Part shown: positions 1 through 9,836 of the stretch, in pieces
Position numbering within the stretch: position 1 is the stretch's first letter
Layout of the letters: each line of letters starts with the position of its first letter
Assembly: GCF_003696315.1 (NCBI RefSeq)
Contig: NZ_RFFN01000003.1
Location: 310,001-374,000, forward strand
Origin: Pseudomonas songnenensis
GTDB lineage: Bacteria; Pseudomonadota; Gammaproteobacteria; Pseudomonadales; Pseudomonadaceae
Length of the DNA: 64,000 nt
Reading direction: 5' to 3'
The notes under the pieces: generated by a model
The model's database searches: none
What the model saw: only the letters and a program-made list of their open reading frames with translations
Told to the model about the DNA's origin: nothing
Program-made: the position numbers and the translations under genes

Positions 1-2
1 AG

Positions 3-482
3 CCCTCCAACAGCATGGCGGCGCAGCCGACACCCGCCCCGCGCGTGGTCCAACCGCCGAAGCCGCAAGAGGCAACCATCCGCTATCAGCTGCAGATCCT
101 CAGCCCGGCGGCAGACGAGGCGATCCGCAACAACGCCGGCTCGGTCAGCGTCACCGTGCAGGCGGAGCCCGCATTGCAACCCGGCCATGCCTATCAGGTA
201 TTGCTCGACGGGCAGCCTTTCGGCGCACCTGGTGAAGAGACGACCTTCGAGCTAAACAATGTCGATCGCGGCACCCACCAGCTGGCGGTCGCGGTGGTAG
301 ACGCACAGGAGCGGGTCTTGCAGCAATCCGAAAGCCTGTCCTTCCATCTGATCCGCACCTCCTTGGCCCAGAGGCGCATGGTCAATCCGTGCAAGAAAGC
401 CGATTACGGCGTGCGTCCGGAATGCCCGCTCAAGGACAAGCCGGTAGAAAAACGCGACATTCCGTTCGTGCCCTTTCTATGA
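3..482 (+). CDS. DUF4124-type protein, C-terminal part (cut by window start)
   Basis: The reading frame is already open at the first bases, so the N-terminus lies outside the window. The visible 159 or so residues have a proline-rich linker, then a beta-sandwich-like stretch (RYQLQILSPAADEAIRNN, residues about 25-110) and a short C-terminal tail with two cysteines (NPCKKADYG, PECPL). This is what I know of DUF4124 proteins encoded just upstream of ntrB in Pseudomonas, where the lost N-terminus would carry a signal peptide and the DUF4124 domain. The function is unknown and probably envelope-associated. An internal ATG at 15 is not a credible start because the frame continues upstream. Confidence 0.6.
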   Translation, partial: PSNSMAAQPTPAPRVVQPPKPQEATIRYQLQILSPAADEAIRNNAGSVSVTVQAEPALQPGHAYQVLLDGQPFGAPGEETTFELNNVDRGTHQLAVAVVDAQERVLQQSESLSFHLIRTSLAQRRMVNPCKKADYGVRPECPLKDKPVEKRDIPFVPFL

Positions 483-490
483 TCACTGGA

Positions 491-507
491 TGCACCTGTT
501 TGGTGCG
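491..507. promoter_or_regulatory. NtrC-binding-site-like dyad upstream of ntrB
   Basis: TGCACCTGTTTGGTGCG contains the perfect inverted repeat GCACC-N5-GGTGC, which matches the core of the NtrC enhancer consensus. It lies about 105 bp upstream of the -24/-12 element at 603-618, a normal enhancer distance. No T-run follows, so it is not an obvious terminator for the preceding gene. It suggests that ntrBC is autoregulated by phosphorylated NtrC. Confidence 0.6.
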
Positions 508-602
508 CCCAGCAGATGAGCGGATTGCTCATCACCAATTTGGGTCACCGGACAGCCCGTAGGGCTGCAGCATCACGCCAATCCGCGCCGCAATGGCGCG
601 TT

Positions 603-618
603 TGGTTTGGTTCTTGCA
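603..618 (+). promoter_or_regulatory. Sigma54 (-24/-12) promoter of ntrBC
   Basis: TGGTTTGGTTCTTGCA has the invariant GG (604-605) and GC (616-617) separated by 10 bases and a TTGCA -12 element. It ends 33 bp before the ntrB start codon. A second dyad, CGCGCC-GCAAT-GGCGCG at 584-600, abuts its upstream edge. With the NtrC-like box at 491 this forms a complete candidate sigma54/NtrC promoter. Confidence 0.55.
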
Positions 619-651
619 TTTCCTGCCAGAACTTCCGGACGCAGACCTGCC

Positions 652-1730
652 ATGATCAACGAAGCCCTGCAACGCCTGCTGATCGAGAATCTGACCACCG
701 CAACGCTGCTGCTCAATTCGCGCTTGCGCCTGGAATACATGAACCCGGCGGCGGAAATGCTGCTGGCCGTCAGCGGTCAGCGCAGCCATGGACAATTCAT
801 CAGCGAGCTGTTCACCGAATCGCCGGAAGCCCTGGCCGCACTGCGCCAGGCGGTTGAAGAAGCCCACCCTTTTACCAAACGCGAAGCCACCCTGACCTCC
901 GCAACCGGCCAGTCGTTGACCGTGGACTACGCCGTGACCCCGGTGCTGACCCGCCAGGAGACCATGCTGTTGCTGGAGGTGCTGCCGCGTGACCGGTTGC
1001 TGCGCATCACCAAGGAAGAAGCCCAGCTGTCCAAGCAGGAAACCACCAAGATGCTGGTGCGCGGCCTGGCCCACGAGATCAAGAATCCTCTGGGCGGCAT
1101 CCGCGGCGCCGCGCAACTGCTGGCCCGCGAGCTGCCGGAAGAACATCTGAAGGACTACACCGAAGTCATCATCGAGGAAGCCGACCGGCTGCGGAATCTG
1201 GTCGACCGCATGCTCGGCTCCAACAAGCTGCCGTCGCTGGCGATGACCAACATCCACGAAGTGCTCGAACATGTGGCCAGCCTGATCGAGGCCGAATGCC
1301 AGGGAAGCATCATTTTGGTGCGCGACTATGACCCGAGCATTCCCGAGGTCCTGATGGACCGCGAACAGATGATCCAGGCCGTGCTCAATATCATGCGCAA
1401 CGCCATGCAGGCCCTGGCCGGGCAGAACGATCTGGGCCTGGGCCGCCTTACCCTGCGCACCCGCACGTTGCGCCAGTTCACCATCGGCCATATCCGTCAT
1501 CGCCTGGTGGCGCGCATCGAGATCATCGACAACGGCCCGGGCATCCCCGCCGAACTGCAGAACACGCTCTTCTACCCGATGGTCAGCGGTCGCCCGGATG
1601 GAACCGGGCTGGGCCTGGCCATCACCCAGAACATCATCAGTCAGCACCAGGGTCTGATCGAATGCGAGAGCCATCCTGGCCACACCGTGTTCTCGATCTT
1701 CCTACCGCTGGAACAAGGAGCCACATCAGC

Positions 1731-1734
<4 letters not shown>
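652..1734 (+). CDS. ntrB: Nitrogen regulation sensor histidine kinase NtrB (GlnL)
   Basis: This is the 360-residue cytosolic kinase/phosphatase that phosphorylates NtrC under nitrogen limitation and dephosphorylates it when bound by PII. A PAS domain covers about residues 5-110. The HisKA phospho-acceptor is H141 in AHEIKNPLGGIRGAAQLL. The ATPase domain follows, with N box (NIMRNAMQAL), G1 (DNGPGIP) and G2 (GTGLGLA). I chose the ATG at 652 (MINEALQRLL) because it matches NtrB N-termini. The longer frame from 607 would begin inside the promoter. Its stop overlaps the ntrC start (ATGA), so the two are translationally coupled. Confidence 0.97.
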
Positions 1735-3167
<1,433 letters not shown>

Positions 3168-3203
3168 CGCTGCCCGTGGTCGGCGAACCATGAAGAGTGA
3201 CCG

Positions 3204-3228
3204 CGAACCCCGCTGCTAGCGGGGTTCG
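3204..3228. terminator. Hairpin terminator between ntrC and the convergent gene
   Basis: CGAACCCCGC and GCGGGGTTCG form a perfect 10-bp stem around the loop TGCTA. It lies between the converging ends of ntrC (3167) and the minus-strand gene ending at 3257. There is no long U-run on either side, so termination may be partly Rho-assisted. Confidence 0.6.
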
Positions 3229-3256
3229 TCATGTCTGGCGCCGCGAATCGTTCAGC

Positions 3257-3652
3257 TCACGGTCGCTTGGCCGCCACCACCTGTACCGCGAGATGCCAGC
3301 CGCCATCGTGGCGTTCGCCTCGCCACTGCCCCTGCAACGGACGCGCCGCGACCAGGTGCAGCAACAGACCTTTCCCGGTCTGCTGCACGCGCCAGGCCAC
3401 CGGCATGCCGTCGATCTGCAGCTGACCGGACTGCGCCTCGCCCTCGGCCTGGAACAGCAGGGCGAACGCCCCCTCAAGGTGCTCGTCATACACCTCGGGC
3501 TCGCGGTCGAACTGCAGCGAAAGGCCTTGCGGCTGCACCTGCACCAGTTCTAGTTGCACCGACCCCGGCGCGGTAAGCCGGCCGATCATCAGCCCGATCA
3601 GCAGACCGATCAGCACCAGCGAGCCGAAAAAGCGCCGCCGCAGCCGCGGCAT
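3257..3652 (-). CDS. Membrane-anchored protein of unknown function
   Basis: A 131-residue protein with a basic N-terminus ([11 protein letters not shown]) and one hydrophobic segment at about residues 10-28 ([13 protein letters not shown]). A roughly 100-residue domain follows, predicted to be periplasmic and mainly beta ([30 protein letters not shown]). The ATG at 3652 is preceded by GGGGAG on the minus strand. The longer frame to 3706 lacks this. It diverges from trmL with only 52 bp between starts and converges on ntrC. I do not recognise a named family. It reads like a conserved Pseudomonas hypothetical found at this position. Confidence 0.7.
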   Translation of the reverse strand: MPRLRRRFFGSLVLIGLLIGLMIGRLTAPGSVQLELVQVQPQGLSLQFDREPEVYDEHLEGAFALLFQAEGEAQSGQLQIDGMPVAWRVQQTGKGLLLHLVAARPLQGQWRGERHDGGWHLAVQVVAAKRP

Positions 3653-3704
3653 CGGATCCTGCTCCCCGGTAGAATGCCGCCGATCCTCAACCTCGGTGCT
3701 GCGC

Positions 3705-4187
3705 ATGTTTCACGTGATCCTGTTCCAACCGGAAATTCCGCCCAATACCGGCAACATTATCAGGCTCTGCGCCAATACCGGCTGTCACCTGCACCTGATC
3801 GAACCGCTGGGTTACGAGCTGGATGACAAACGCCTGCGCCGCGCCGGCCTCGATTACCACGAGTACGCCACGCTGGAGCGCCACGCCGACCTGCCAAGCT
3901 GCCTCGCGCACATCGGCATCGACGCGGCAAACCCTGACGGACCGCGGCTGTTCGCCTTCACCACCAAGGGCTCGCAGCCGTTTCACGAGGTGCGCTACCG
4001 GCGTGGCGACGCCTTGCTGTTCGGCCCCGAAAGCCGCGGCCTGCCGCCGGAGATCCGCGACGCCCTGCCCAACGAGCAGCGCCTGCGCCTGCCGATGCGT
4101 CCCGACAGCCGCAGCCTGAACCTGTCGAACACCGTCGCCGTTGCGGTGTACGAGGCCTGGCGCCAGCACGGTTTCGCCATGGAGTGA
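3705..4187 (+). CDS. trmL: tRNA (cytidine/uridine-34-2'-O)-methyltransferase TrmL
   Basis: A 160-residue SPOUT-class methyltransferase of the YibK/TrmL family, which 2'-O-methylates the wobble base of tRNA-Leu isoacceptors. Family motifs are [21 protein letters not shown] near the N-terminus (residues about 14-35), [10 protein letters not shown] (about 104-113) and [15 protein letters not shown] at the C-terminus, which together build the trefoil knot that binds SAM. The length is typical. The ATG at 3705 ([17 protein letters not shown]) matches family starts. An in-frame GTG at 3696 is possible but not preferred. Confidence 0.95.
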   Translation: MFHVILFQPEIPPNTGNIIRLCANTGCHLHLIEPLGYELDDKRLRRAGLDYHEYATLERHADLPSCLAHIGIDAANPDGPRLFAFTTKGSQPFHEVRYRRGDALLFGPESRGLPPEIRDALPNEQRLRLPMRPDSRSLNLSNTVAVAVYEAWRQHGFAME

Positions 4188-4275
4188 ATCGCACAACCTT
4201 GTGACAAAGCGCCCTGAACGATCCGGCGCGGGTCCCGTCGTAAACAGACAAGCTCCCTGCGAAAGGAGGAACGAC

Positions 4276-6648
4276 GTGTCCCAGACCAAGTTCAAACCCT
4301 ACCGTGCACCGGCCGGTGGCTGGGGATCGGCCTACTCCGTCGCCAACATCCTGCTGCGTGAGCGGGTCTCGCCGGCCGGCATCGGCCTGCTGCTCAAGCA
4401 GAACAAGCCGATCGACGGCTTCGCCTGCGTCAGCTGCGCCTGGGCGAAACCACATCCTTCACGACCGCTGTCCTTCTGTGAAAACGGCGCCAAGGCGACT
4501 GCGTGGGAAACCACGTCGCTGCGCTGTGGCCCGGAATTCTTTGCCAAACACAGCGTCGGCGAGCTGCTCAACTGGAGCGACTACGATCTGGAGCAGCAGG
4601 GTCGCCTGACCCATCCGCTGCGCTACGACGCCGCCAGCGATCATTACCGGCCGGTCAGCTGGGATGAGGCCTTCGCCGAGATCGGTGCCGAACTCAAGGC
4701 CATGGCCGATCCCGATCAGGTGGTGTTCTACATGTCCGGTCGCGCGGCGCTGGAGACGGCCTACATGTATGGCCTGCTGGCGCGGCTGTACGGCACCAAC
4801 AACCTGCCGGACAGTTCCAACATGTGCCACGAGAGCACCTCGGTGGCGCTGCCGGAAAGCATCGGCGTGCCGGTGGCGACCGTCACCCTGAACGATTTCG
4901 AACACACCGACGGGTTGTTCTTCTTCGGCCACAACACCGGCACCTCCAGCCCGCGGATGCTGCATCAGCTACAGGAAGCCCGTGAACGCGGCGCGCAGAT
5001 CGTCACCTTCAACCCGTTGCGCGAGCGCGGACTGGAGCGCTTCGTCAACCCACAGTCGCCGCGCGAGATGCTCACCCCCGACAGCACGCTGATCAGCACC
5101 CAGTATCACCAGCTCGCCATCGGCGGCGACATGGCCGCCATCGCCGGCATGTGCAAGGCGCTGTTCGAAATGGACGACAAGGCGGTGGCCGAGGGCCGCA
5201 AGCGTGTGCTCGACGTGGATTTCATCGAGCAGCACACCCATGGCTTCGAGGATTTCGAACAGCGCATCCGCAGCTACAGCTGGCCGCATCTGGAGCGCCG
5301 TTCGGGCTTGAGCCGGACCGCCATGGAGGCAGCGGCCACCGTTTATGCCAGCTGTGAACGGGTTATCGCGCCATACGGCATGGGCCTGACCCAGCATCGC
5401 TACGGCGTGCAGACGATCCAGATGCTGGTCAACCTGCTGCTGTTGCGCGGCAACATCGGCAAGGAAGGTGCAGGCATCCTGCCGGTGCGCGGCCACTCCA
5501 ACGTGCAGGGCCAGCGCACCGTCGGCATCACCGAAAAGGCAGCAAAGGTGCCGGCGGACAACCTGCGCCGGCAGTTCGGCTTCGAGCCGCCGGGCGAGGA
5601 TGGCGTAAATACCGTGGAAGCCTGCGAAGGCATTCTCGACGGCAGCATTCGTGGCTTCATCGGCCTGGGCGGCAACTTCGTCCGCGCCATTCCCGATACC
5701 CTGCAGATGGAGCCGGCCTGGCGCAGGTTGCGCTTGTCGGTGCAGGTGTCGACCAAGCTCAACCGCAATCACCTGATCACCGGCCAGGTGTCTTACATCC
5801 TGCCCTGCCTGGGGCGCACCGAGATCGACCGCCAGGCCACCGGCGAGCAACGCCACACCACCGAAGACAGCACCGGCTGCATCCGTGCCTGGCGCGGCGC
5901 CGCCGAGCCGGCCGGCGAACTGCTGCTGTCGGAACCGGCGATCATCGCGCGGCTGGCCAAGGCCACGCTGGCACCCAACCCGATGCTGGACTGGGACGCC
6001 TGGGTCGCGGACTACAGCCTGATCCGCGACGCCATCGCCGAGAGCTACCCGGAGATCTTCCACGATTTCAACGTGCGCATGATGGAGCCCGGCGGCTTCC
6101 ACCGCCCGCTCGGTGCCAGTCAGCGGCGCTGGGACACCGAGACCGGCAAGGCCAACTTCATCAACCCGCCCTCGCTGAACATGGACCCGGATACCGAGGA
6201 AGGCGGCCACGAGCAGCACGACGTGCTGCAGATGATGACGCTGCGCAGCAACGACCAGTTCAACACCACCGTCTACGGCTACGACGACCGCTTTCGCGGC
6301 ATTCACGGCACCCGCGCGGTGATCCTGATGAACCGCAACGACATCGTCCGCCTCGGCCTGGCCGAGAACGACCGCATCGAGGCGATCACCGTGGTCGACG
6401 ACGGCGTGCACCGCGCGGTCGGCCCGCTGCGGGTGACGCCCTACAACATTCCGGAGGGCTGCTGCGCCGGCTACTACCCCGAATGCAACGCCCTGCTGCC
6501 GGTCTGGCACCATGCCGAACGCAGCAAGGTGCCGGCGGCCAAGTCGATTCCGGTGCGCCTGCGCAAGCTGATCGCCGCGGCGGTAGCCGGCGACGTGCCG
6601 CGCCAACCCAGTCGGCCGCAGCGCAGCGAAGAGCCCGGACCGGCCTGA
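4276..6648 (+). CDS. FdhF/YdeP-family molybdopterin oxidoreductase (formate-dehydrogenase-like)
   Basis: A 790-residue protein of the molybdopterin oxidoreductase superfamily, most like the YdeP/FdhF-like alpha subunits. The molybdopterin domain runs from about 60 to 560, with an N-terminal C-x2-C (FACVSCAWAKP) where iron-sulfur ligands sit in relatives. The molydopterin dinucleotide-binding domain is at the C-terminus (about 650-760, LRSNDQFNTTVYGYDDRFRG). The start is a GTG at 4276 behind a strong AAGGAGG. The next ATG is far downstream, and the longer upstream frame overlaps trmL. Its substrate is not known for most members. fdhD, the sulfurtransferase such enzymes need, is 23 kb away at 29828. 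A hairpin follows at 6682. Confidence 0.85.
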   Translation: MSQTKFKPYRAPAGGWGSAYSVANILLRERVSPAGIGLLLKQNKPIDGFACVSCAWAKPHPSRPLSFCENGAKATAWETTSLRCGPEFFAKHSVGELLNWSDYDLEQQGRLTHPLRYDAASDHYRPVSWDEAFAEIGAELKAMADPDQVVFYMSGRAALETAYMYGLLARLYGTNNLPDSSNMCHESTSVALPESIGVPVATVTLNDFEHTDGLFFFGHNTGTSSPRMLHQLQEARERGAQIVTFNPLRERGLERFVNPQSPREMLTPDSTLISTQYHQLAIGGDMAAIAGMCKALFEMDDKAVAEGRKRVLDVDFIEQHTHGFEDFEQRIRSYSWPHLERRSGLSRTAMEAAATVYASCERVIAPYGMGLTQHRYGVQTIQMLVNLLLLRGNIGKEGAGILPVRGHSNVQGQRTVGITEKAAKVPADNLRRQFGFEPPGEDGVNTVEACEGILDGSIRGFIGLGGNFVRAIPDTLQMEPAWRRLRLSVQVSTKLNRNHLITGQVSYILPCLGRTEIDRQATGEQRHTTEDSTGCIRAWRGAAEPAGELLLSEPAIIARLAKATLAPNPMLDWDAWVADYSLIRDAIAESYPEIFHDFNVRMMEPGGFHRPLGASQRRWDTETGKANFINPPSLNMDPDTEEGGHEQHDVLQMMTLRSNDQFNTTVYGYDDRFRGIHGTRAVILMNRNDIVRLGLAENDRIEAITVVDDGVHRAVGPLRVTPYNIPEGCCAGYYPECNALLPVWHHAERSKVPAAKSIPVRLRKLIAAAVAGDVPRQPSRPQRSEEPGPA

Positions 6649-6681
6649 GCGACCGAGTGCTGCAAAGCAAAGCGCTGTAAC

Positions 6682-6712
6682 ACGGCTGTCGAGGAACCTC
6701 ACCGACAGCCGT
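6682..6712 (+). terminator. Hairpin after the molybdopterin oxidoreductase
   Basis: ACGGCTGTCG and CGACAGCCGT form a 10-bp perfect stem, with a smaller GG-AA-CC stem possible in the loop. It has no U-run, so it is a weak intrinsic terminator at best, but its position between the two genes fits. The right arm touches the -35 of the hslV promoter. Confidence 0.45.
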
Positions 6713-6739
6713 TGAAAAGCCGGCAGCAGTCCCCCATAT
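6712..6739 (+). promoter_or_regulatory. Sigma32 (RpoH) heat-shock promoter of hslVU
   Basis: TTGAAA (6712-6717), a 14-base spacer and CCCCATAT (6732-6739) match the RpoH consensus CTTGAAA-N11-16-CCCCATNT closely. The predicted start near 6747 leaves a leader of about 40 nt before hslV. HslVU is a classic heat-shock protease, which supports the call. Confidence 0.75.
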
Positions 6740-6785
6740 CAACCGCATTCGGGCATTCATCGCCCCGCAGTGTGGAGATTTTCCT

Positions 6786-7322
6786 TTGACCACCATCGTT
6801 TCAGTGCGCCGCAACGGCAAAGTCGTCATGGGCGGTGACGGCCAGGTTTCCCTGGGCAACACCGTCATGAAGGGCAACGCCAAGAAAGTGCGGCGCCTCT
6901 ATCACGGCCAGGTTCTGGCGGGATTCGCCGGCGCCACCGCCGATGCCTTCACCCTCTTCGAGCGCTTCGAAGGCCAATTGGAGAAGCACCAGGGCCATCT
7001 GGTGCGCGCCGCCGTCGAGCTGGCCAAGGACTGGCGCACCGACCGCTCCCTGAGCCGTCTGGAGGCCATGCTCGCCGTGGCCAACAAGGACGCCTCGCTG
7101 ATCATCACCGGCAACGGCGATGTGGTGCAGCCCGAGGACGACCTGATCGCCATGGGTTCGGGCGGCGGTTTCGCCCAGGCCGCGGCCAAGGCGCTACTGC
7201 TCAAGGCCGGCGACGACATGTCGGCCCAGGAGATCGCCGAGACGGCGCTGAACATCGCCGGCAGCATCTGCGTCTTTACCAATCAGAATCTGACCATAGA
7301 GGAGCTGGACAGCGCGATCTGA
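6786..7322 (+). CDS. hslV: ATP-dependent protease peptidase subunit HslV
   Basis: The 178-residue precursor of the proteasome-like peptidase that forms a dodecamer capped by HslU hexamers. The start is TTG (6786), because the mature protein must begin [19 protein letters not shown]. Removal of the initiator exposes Thr as the catalytic nucleophile. GGAG lies 8 bases upstream. The [15 protein letters not shown] and [13 protein letters not shown] regions are typical of the family. hslU lies 104 bp downstream in the same operon. Expression is predicted from the sigma32 promoter at 6712. Confidence 0.97.
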   Translation: MTTIVSVRRNGKVVMGGDGQVSLGNTVMKGNAKKVRRLYHGQVLAGFAGATADAFTLFERFEGQLEKHQGHLVRAAVELAKDWRTDRSLSRLEAMLAVANKDASLIITGNGDVVQPEDDLIAMGSGGGFAQAAAKALLLKAGDDMSAQEIAETALNIAGSICVFTNQNLTIEELDSAI

Positions 7323-7426
7323 CAGGCCGATGAAACACTGGCTGCGTTGGCAATACTGCGTTGCCCGCCTCGCCCAGGTTTTTCAAGCTGCCTGTTCGTT
7401 CCCTGCCCAGCTCCCGGAGTATTGAA

Positions 7427-8770
7427 ATGTCCATGACGCCCCGCGAGATCGTCCACGAACTCAACCGCCACATCATCGGCCAGGACGACGCCAAGCGCGC
7501 CGTGGCCATCGCCCTGCGCAACCGCTGGCGGCGCATGCAGCTGCCCGCCGAGCTGCGCCAGGAAGTCACGCCGAAGAACATTCTGATGATCGGCCCGACC
7601 GGCGTCGGCAAGACCGAAATTGCCCGCCGCCTGGCCAAGCTGGCCAACGCACCGTTCCTGAAAGTGGAAGCCACCAAGTTCACCGAGGTCGGTTATGTCG
7701 GCCGCGACGTCGAATCGATCATCCGCGACCTGGCCGACGCGGCGCTGAAGATGCTGCGCGAGCAGGAGGTGCACAAGATGCGCCACCGCGCCGAAGACGC
7801 CGCCGAAGAGCGCATCCTCGACGCCCTGCTGCCGCCGGCGCGACCAGTGGGCTTCTCCGAAGAGCCGATGCAGAGCAGTGATTCCAACACCCGCCAGCTG
7901 TTCCGCAAGCGCCTGCGCGAAGGCCAGCTGGACGACAAGGAAATCGACATCGAGGTCGCCGACAGCCCGGCCGGGGTGGAGATCATGGCTCCGCCCGGCA
8001 TGGAGGAAATGACCAACCAGCTGCAGAACCTCTTCGCCAACATGGGCAAGGGCAAGAAGAAGAGCCGCAAGCTGAAGATCAAGGAAGCCTTCAAGCTCAT
8101 CCGCGACGAGGAAGCCGCGCGCCTGGTCAACGAAGAAGACCTCAAGGCCCGCGCCCTGGAGGCGGTGGAGCAGAACGGTATCGTCTTCATCGACGAGATC
8201 GACAAGGTCGCCAAGCGCGGCAACACCAGCGGCGCCGACGTTTCCCGCGAGGGTGTGCAGCGCGACCTGCTGCCGCTGATCGAGGGCAGCACGGTCAACA
8301 CCAAGCTCGGCATGGTCAAGACCGACCATATTCTCTTCATCGCCTCCGGCGCCTTCCACCTGTCCAAGCCCAGCGACCTGGTGCCGGAACTGCAGGGTCG
8401 CCTGCCGATCCGCGTCGAGCTCAAGGCACTGTCACCGCAGGACTTCGAGCGCATCCTCACCGAGCCGCATGCGGCGCTCACCGAGCAGTACCGCGAGCTG
8501 CTGAAGACCGAAGGCCTGCACATCGAGTTTCTCGAGGACGGCATCAAGCGCATCGCCGAGATCGCCTGGCAGGTCAACGAGAAAACCGAGAACATCGGTG
8601 CCCGTCGCCTGCACACGCTGCTCGAGCGACTGCTGGAGGAGGTTTCCTTCAGCGCTGGCGATATCGCGGCCAAGCAGGACGGCGAGGCGATCCGCATCGA
8701 CGCCGCCTACGTCAACGAACACCTCGGCGAGCTGGCGCAGGACGAAGACCTGTCGCGCTACATCCTCTAA
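7427..8770 (+). CDS. hslU: ATP-dependent unfoldase subunit HslU
   Basis: The 447-residue AAA+ (Clp/Hsp100) ATPase that unfolds substrates for HslV. Walker A is [17 protein letters not shown] (about residue 60) and Walker B is [14 protein letters not shown]. The I domain lies between them (about 110-240) and the C-terminus is LSRYIL, the tail that inserts into HslV. The ATG at 7427 ([19 protein letters not shown]) follows CCGGAG. It is full length and co-transcribed with hslV. Confidence 0.98.
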   Translation: MSMTPREIVHELNRHIIGQDDAKRAVAIALRNRWRRMQLPAELRQEVTPKNILMIGPTGVGKTEIARRLAKLANAPFLKVEATKFTEVGYVGRDVESIIRDLADAALKMLREQEVHKMRHRAEDAAEERILDALLPPARPVGFSEEPMQSSDSNTRQLFRKRLREGQLDDKEIDIEVADSPAGVEIMAPPGMEEMTNQLQNLFANMGKGKKKSRKLKIKEAFKLIRDEEAARLVNEEDLKARALEAVEQNGIVFIDEIDKVAKRGNTSGADVSREGVQRDLLPLIEGSTVNTKLGMVKTDHILFIASGAFHLSKPSDLVPELQGRLPIRVELKALSPQDFERILTEPHAALTEQYRELLKTEGLHIEFLEDGIKRIAEIAWQVNEKTENIGARRLHTLLERLLEEVSFSAGDIAAKQDGEAIRIDAAYVNEHLGELAQDEDLSRYIL

Positions 8771-8818
8771 CCGTCGCGGCCGTGGCGACCGCCGCGGCCG
8801 GTTTTTCCGGAGCGTTGC

Positions 8819-9193
8819 ATGCGCATCCCCACCGCAATCAAGCTGCACAAGGCATCGAAAACCCTGGAGCTGGAATACGGCGCCGACGAGCGCTACGTGC
8901 TGCCCGCCGAGTTCCTGCGTGTGCATTCGCCCTCGGCGGAAGTCCAGGGCCACGGCAATCCGGTGCTGCAGACCGGCAAGTTGAACGTCGGCCTGGAGCA
9001 GCTCGAGCCGGCCGGCCAGTACGCCCTGAAGCTGACCTTCAGCGACGGCCACGACAGCGGCCTGTTCACCTGGGACTATCTGGAGCGCCTGGCACTGAAT
9101 CAGCAGGCGCTGTGGGAAGACTATCTCGCGGCACTGGCGGCAGCCGGCAAGTCACGCGACCCGAACGAATCCGTGGTCAAGCTGATGCTCTGA
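8819..9193 (+). CDS. DUF971 domain protein
   Basis: A 124-residue protein made almost entirely of the DUF971 (gamma-butyrobetaine-hydroxylase-like N-terminal) fold: IKLHKASKTLELEYG at the start, then YVLPAEFLRVHSPSAEV and DGHDSGLFTWDYLERLA. In other Pseudomonas this gene follows hslU. It is often proposed to take part in iron-sulfur or metal handling, but no reaction is established. It begins 48 bp after hslU, and a GC-rich dyad followed by TTTTT (about 8778-8805) between them could attenuate read-through. Confidence 0.8.
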   Translation: MRIPTAIKLHKASKTLELEYGADERYVLPAEFLRVHSPSAEVQGHGNPVLQTGKLNVGLEQLEPAGQYALKLTFSDGHDSGLFTWDYLERLALNQQALWEDYLAALAAAGKSRDPNESVVKLML

Positions 9194-9205
9194 AAGCAAA
9201 ACCGC

Positions 9206-9276
9206 AGGGTGGATCACGCTTCACCGATCAGAGCCGCGGCTCAGCGGCGGTGGATGTAAAAAGCGACATCCACCCT
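9206..9276. repeat. REP-like imperfect palindrome in a convergent intergenic gap
   Basis: Outer arms AGGGTGGAT (9206-9214) and ATCCACCCT (9268-9276) enclose a tight hairpin GTGGATGT-N8-ACATCCAC (9250-9257/9266-9273). GGGTGGAT...ATCCACCC elements of this look are common intergenic repeats in P. stutzeri-type genomes. It lies between the converging DUF971 and PHA-family genes, the usual REP setting. I found no second copy by eye in this window. Confidence 0.55.
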
Positions 9277-9324
9277 ACGCCGACGCCTCGCCGCGTATGC
9301 AATGCACGAAACGGCAGCGCTGAA

Positions 9325-9600
9325 TCAGGCCAGCGCCTTGTCCAACGCGCGCTCGATCTGGCCCTGAATGCTGCTGCCCATTGCCGAGAGCAGCAGACCG
9401 AGGTTGAGCAGCACCTTCACGCTGTCCTCGTGGACCTCAATGCGCCCATCCGCGCCGCTGCGCTTGACTGCCAGCACATCGCCCTGCCACTGACAGCTCA
9501 CACCAAACTCGCGAGCCAGGCGTGCAGCCAGTTCGTCGGCCTTCTCGCGTGCGATCTCGCGGCCAAGATTGTGGGTACGTTCGACGATGATCTGGGCCAT
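9325..9600 (-). CDS. Polyhydroxyalkanoic acid system (PHA_gran_rgn) family protein
   Basis: A 91-residue protein that begins MAQIIVERTHNLGREIAREKA and ends in a helix-rich tail (LLLSAMGSSIQGQIERALDKALA). The layout fits the small PHA_gran_rgn family found beside PHA genes. In mcl-PHA producers the pha operon occupies this interval between hslU and ubiE. Here no synthase, depolymerase or phasin gene is present, so the protein probably does something not tied to PHA. The start at 9600 has AGGAGTC just upstream on the minus strand. Confidence 0.7.
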   Translation of the reverse strand: MAQIIVERTHNLGREIAREKADELAARLAREFGVSCQWQGDVLAVKRSGADGRIEVHEDSVKVLLNLGLLLSAMGSSIQGQIERALDKALA

Positions 9601-9778
9601 TAGGACTCCTGGCTGCGCCCGAAAAGGCGCGCACTATAACAAAGCGGCGACGAACGGCGGAGGGAGTCCCTGGGGGTGCTCGCAAGAGGCTGCAGACGCG
9701 CAGGGCGATTTCCTCGGCCTCCGCAACCCTGCGACATGTCGCCGCTAGACCTTTTGCCGGCCGCCGCCAGCTCGACGC

Positions 9779-9806
9779 TTATCAGCCGGCCATTTAGGTT
9801 TAGAAT
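9779..9806 (+). promoter_or_regulatory. Candidate sigma70 promoter of the ubiE operon
   Basis: TTATCA (9779-9784), a 16-bp spacer and TAGAAT (9801-9806) give a reasonable -35/-10 pair ending 31 bp before the ubiE start. The rest of the 236-bp gap 9601-9836 shows no gene. Confidence 0.45.
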
Positions 9807-9836
9807 GCCGGGCACATTCTTCTCGGCGAAAGTGAC

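Noticed and set aside
4969-6702. Minus-strand open frame of 577 codons opposite the molybdopterin oxidoreductase
   Set aside because: Composition (His, Ala, Asp, Gly rich with no domain pattern) is typical of antisense frames in high-GC genes.
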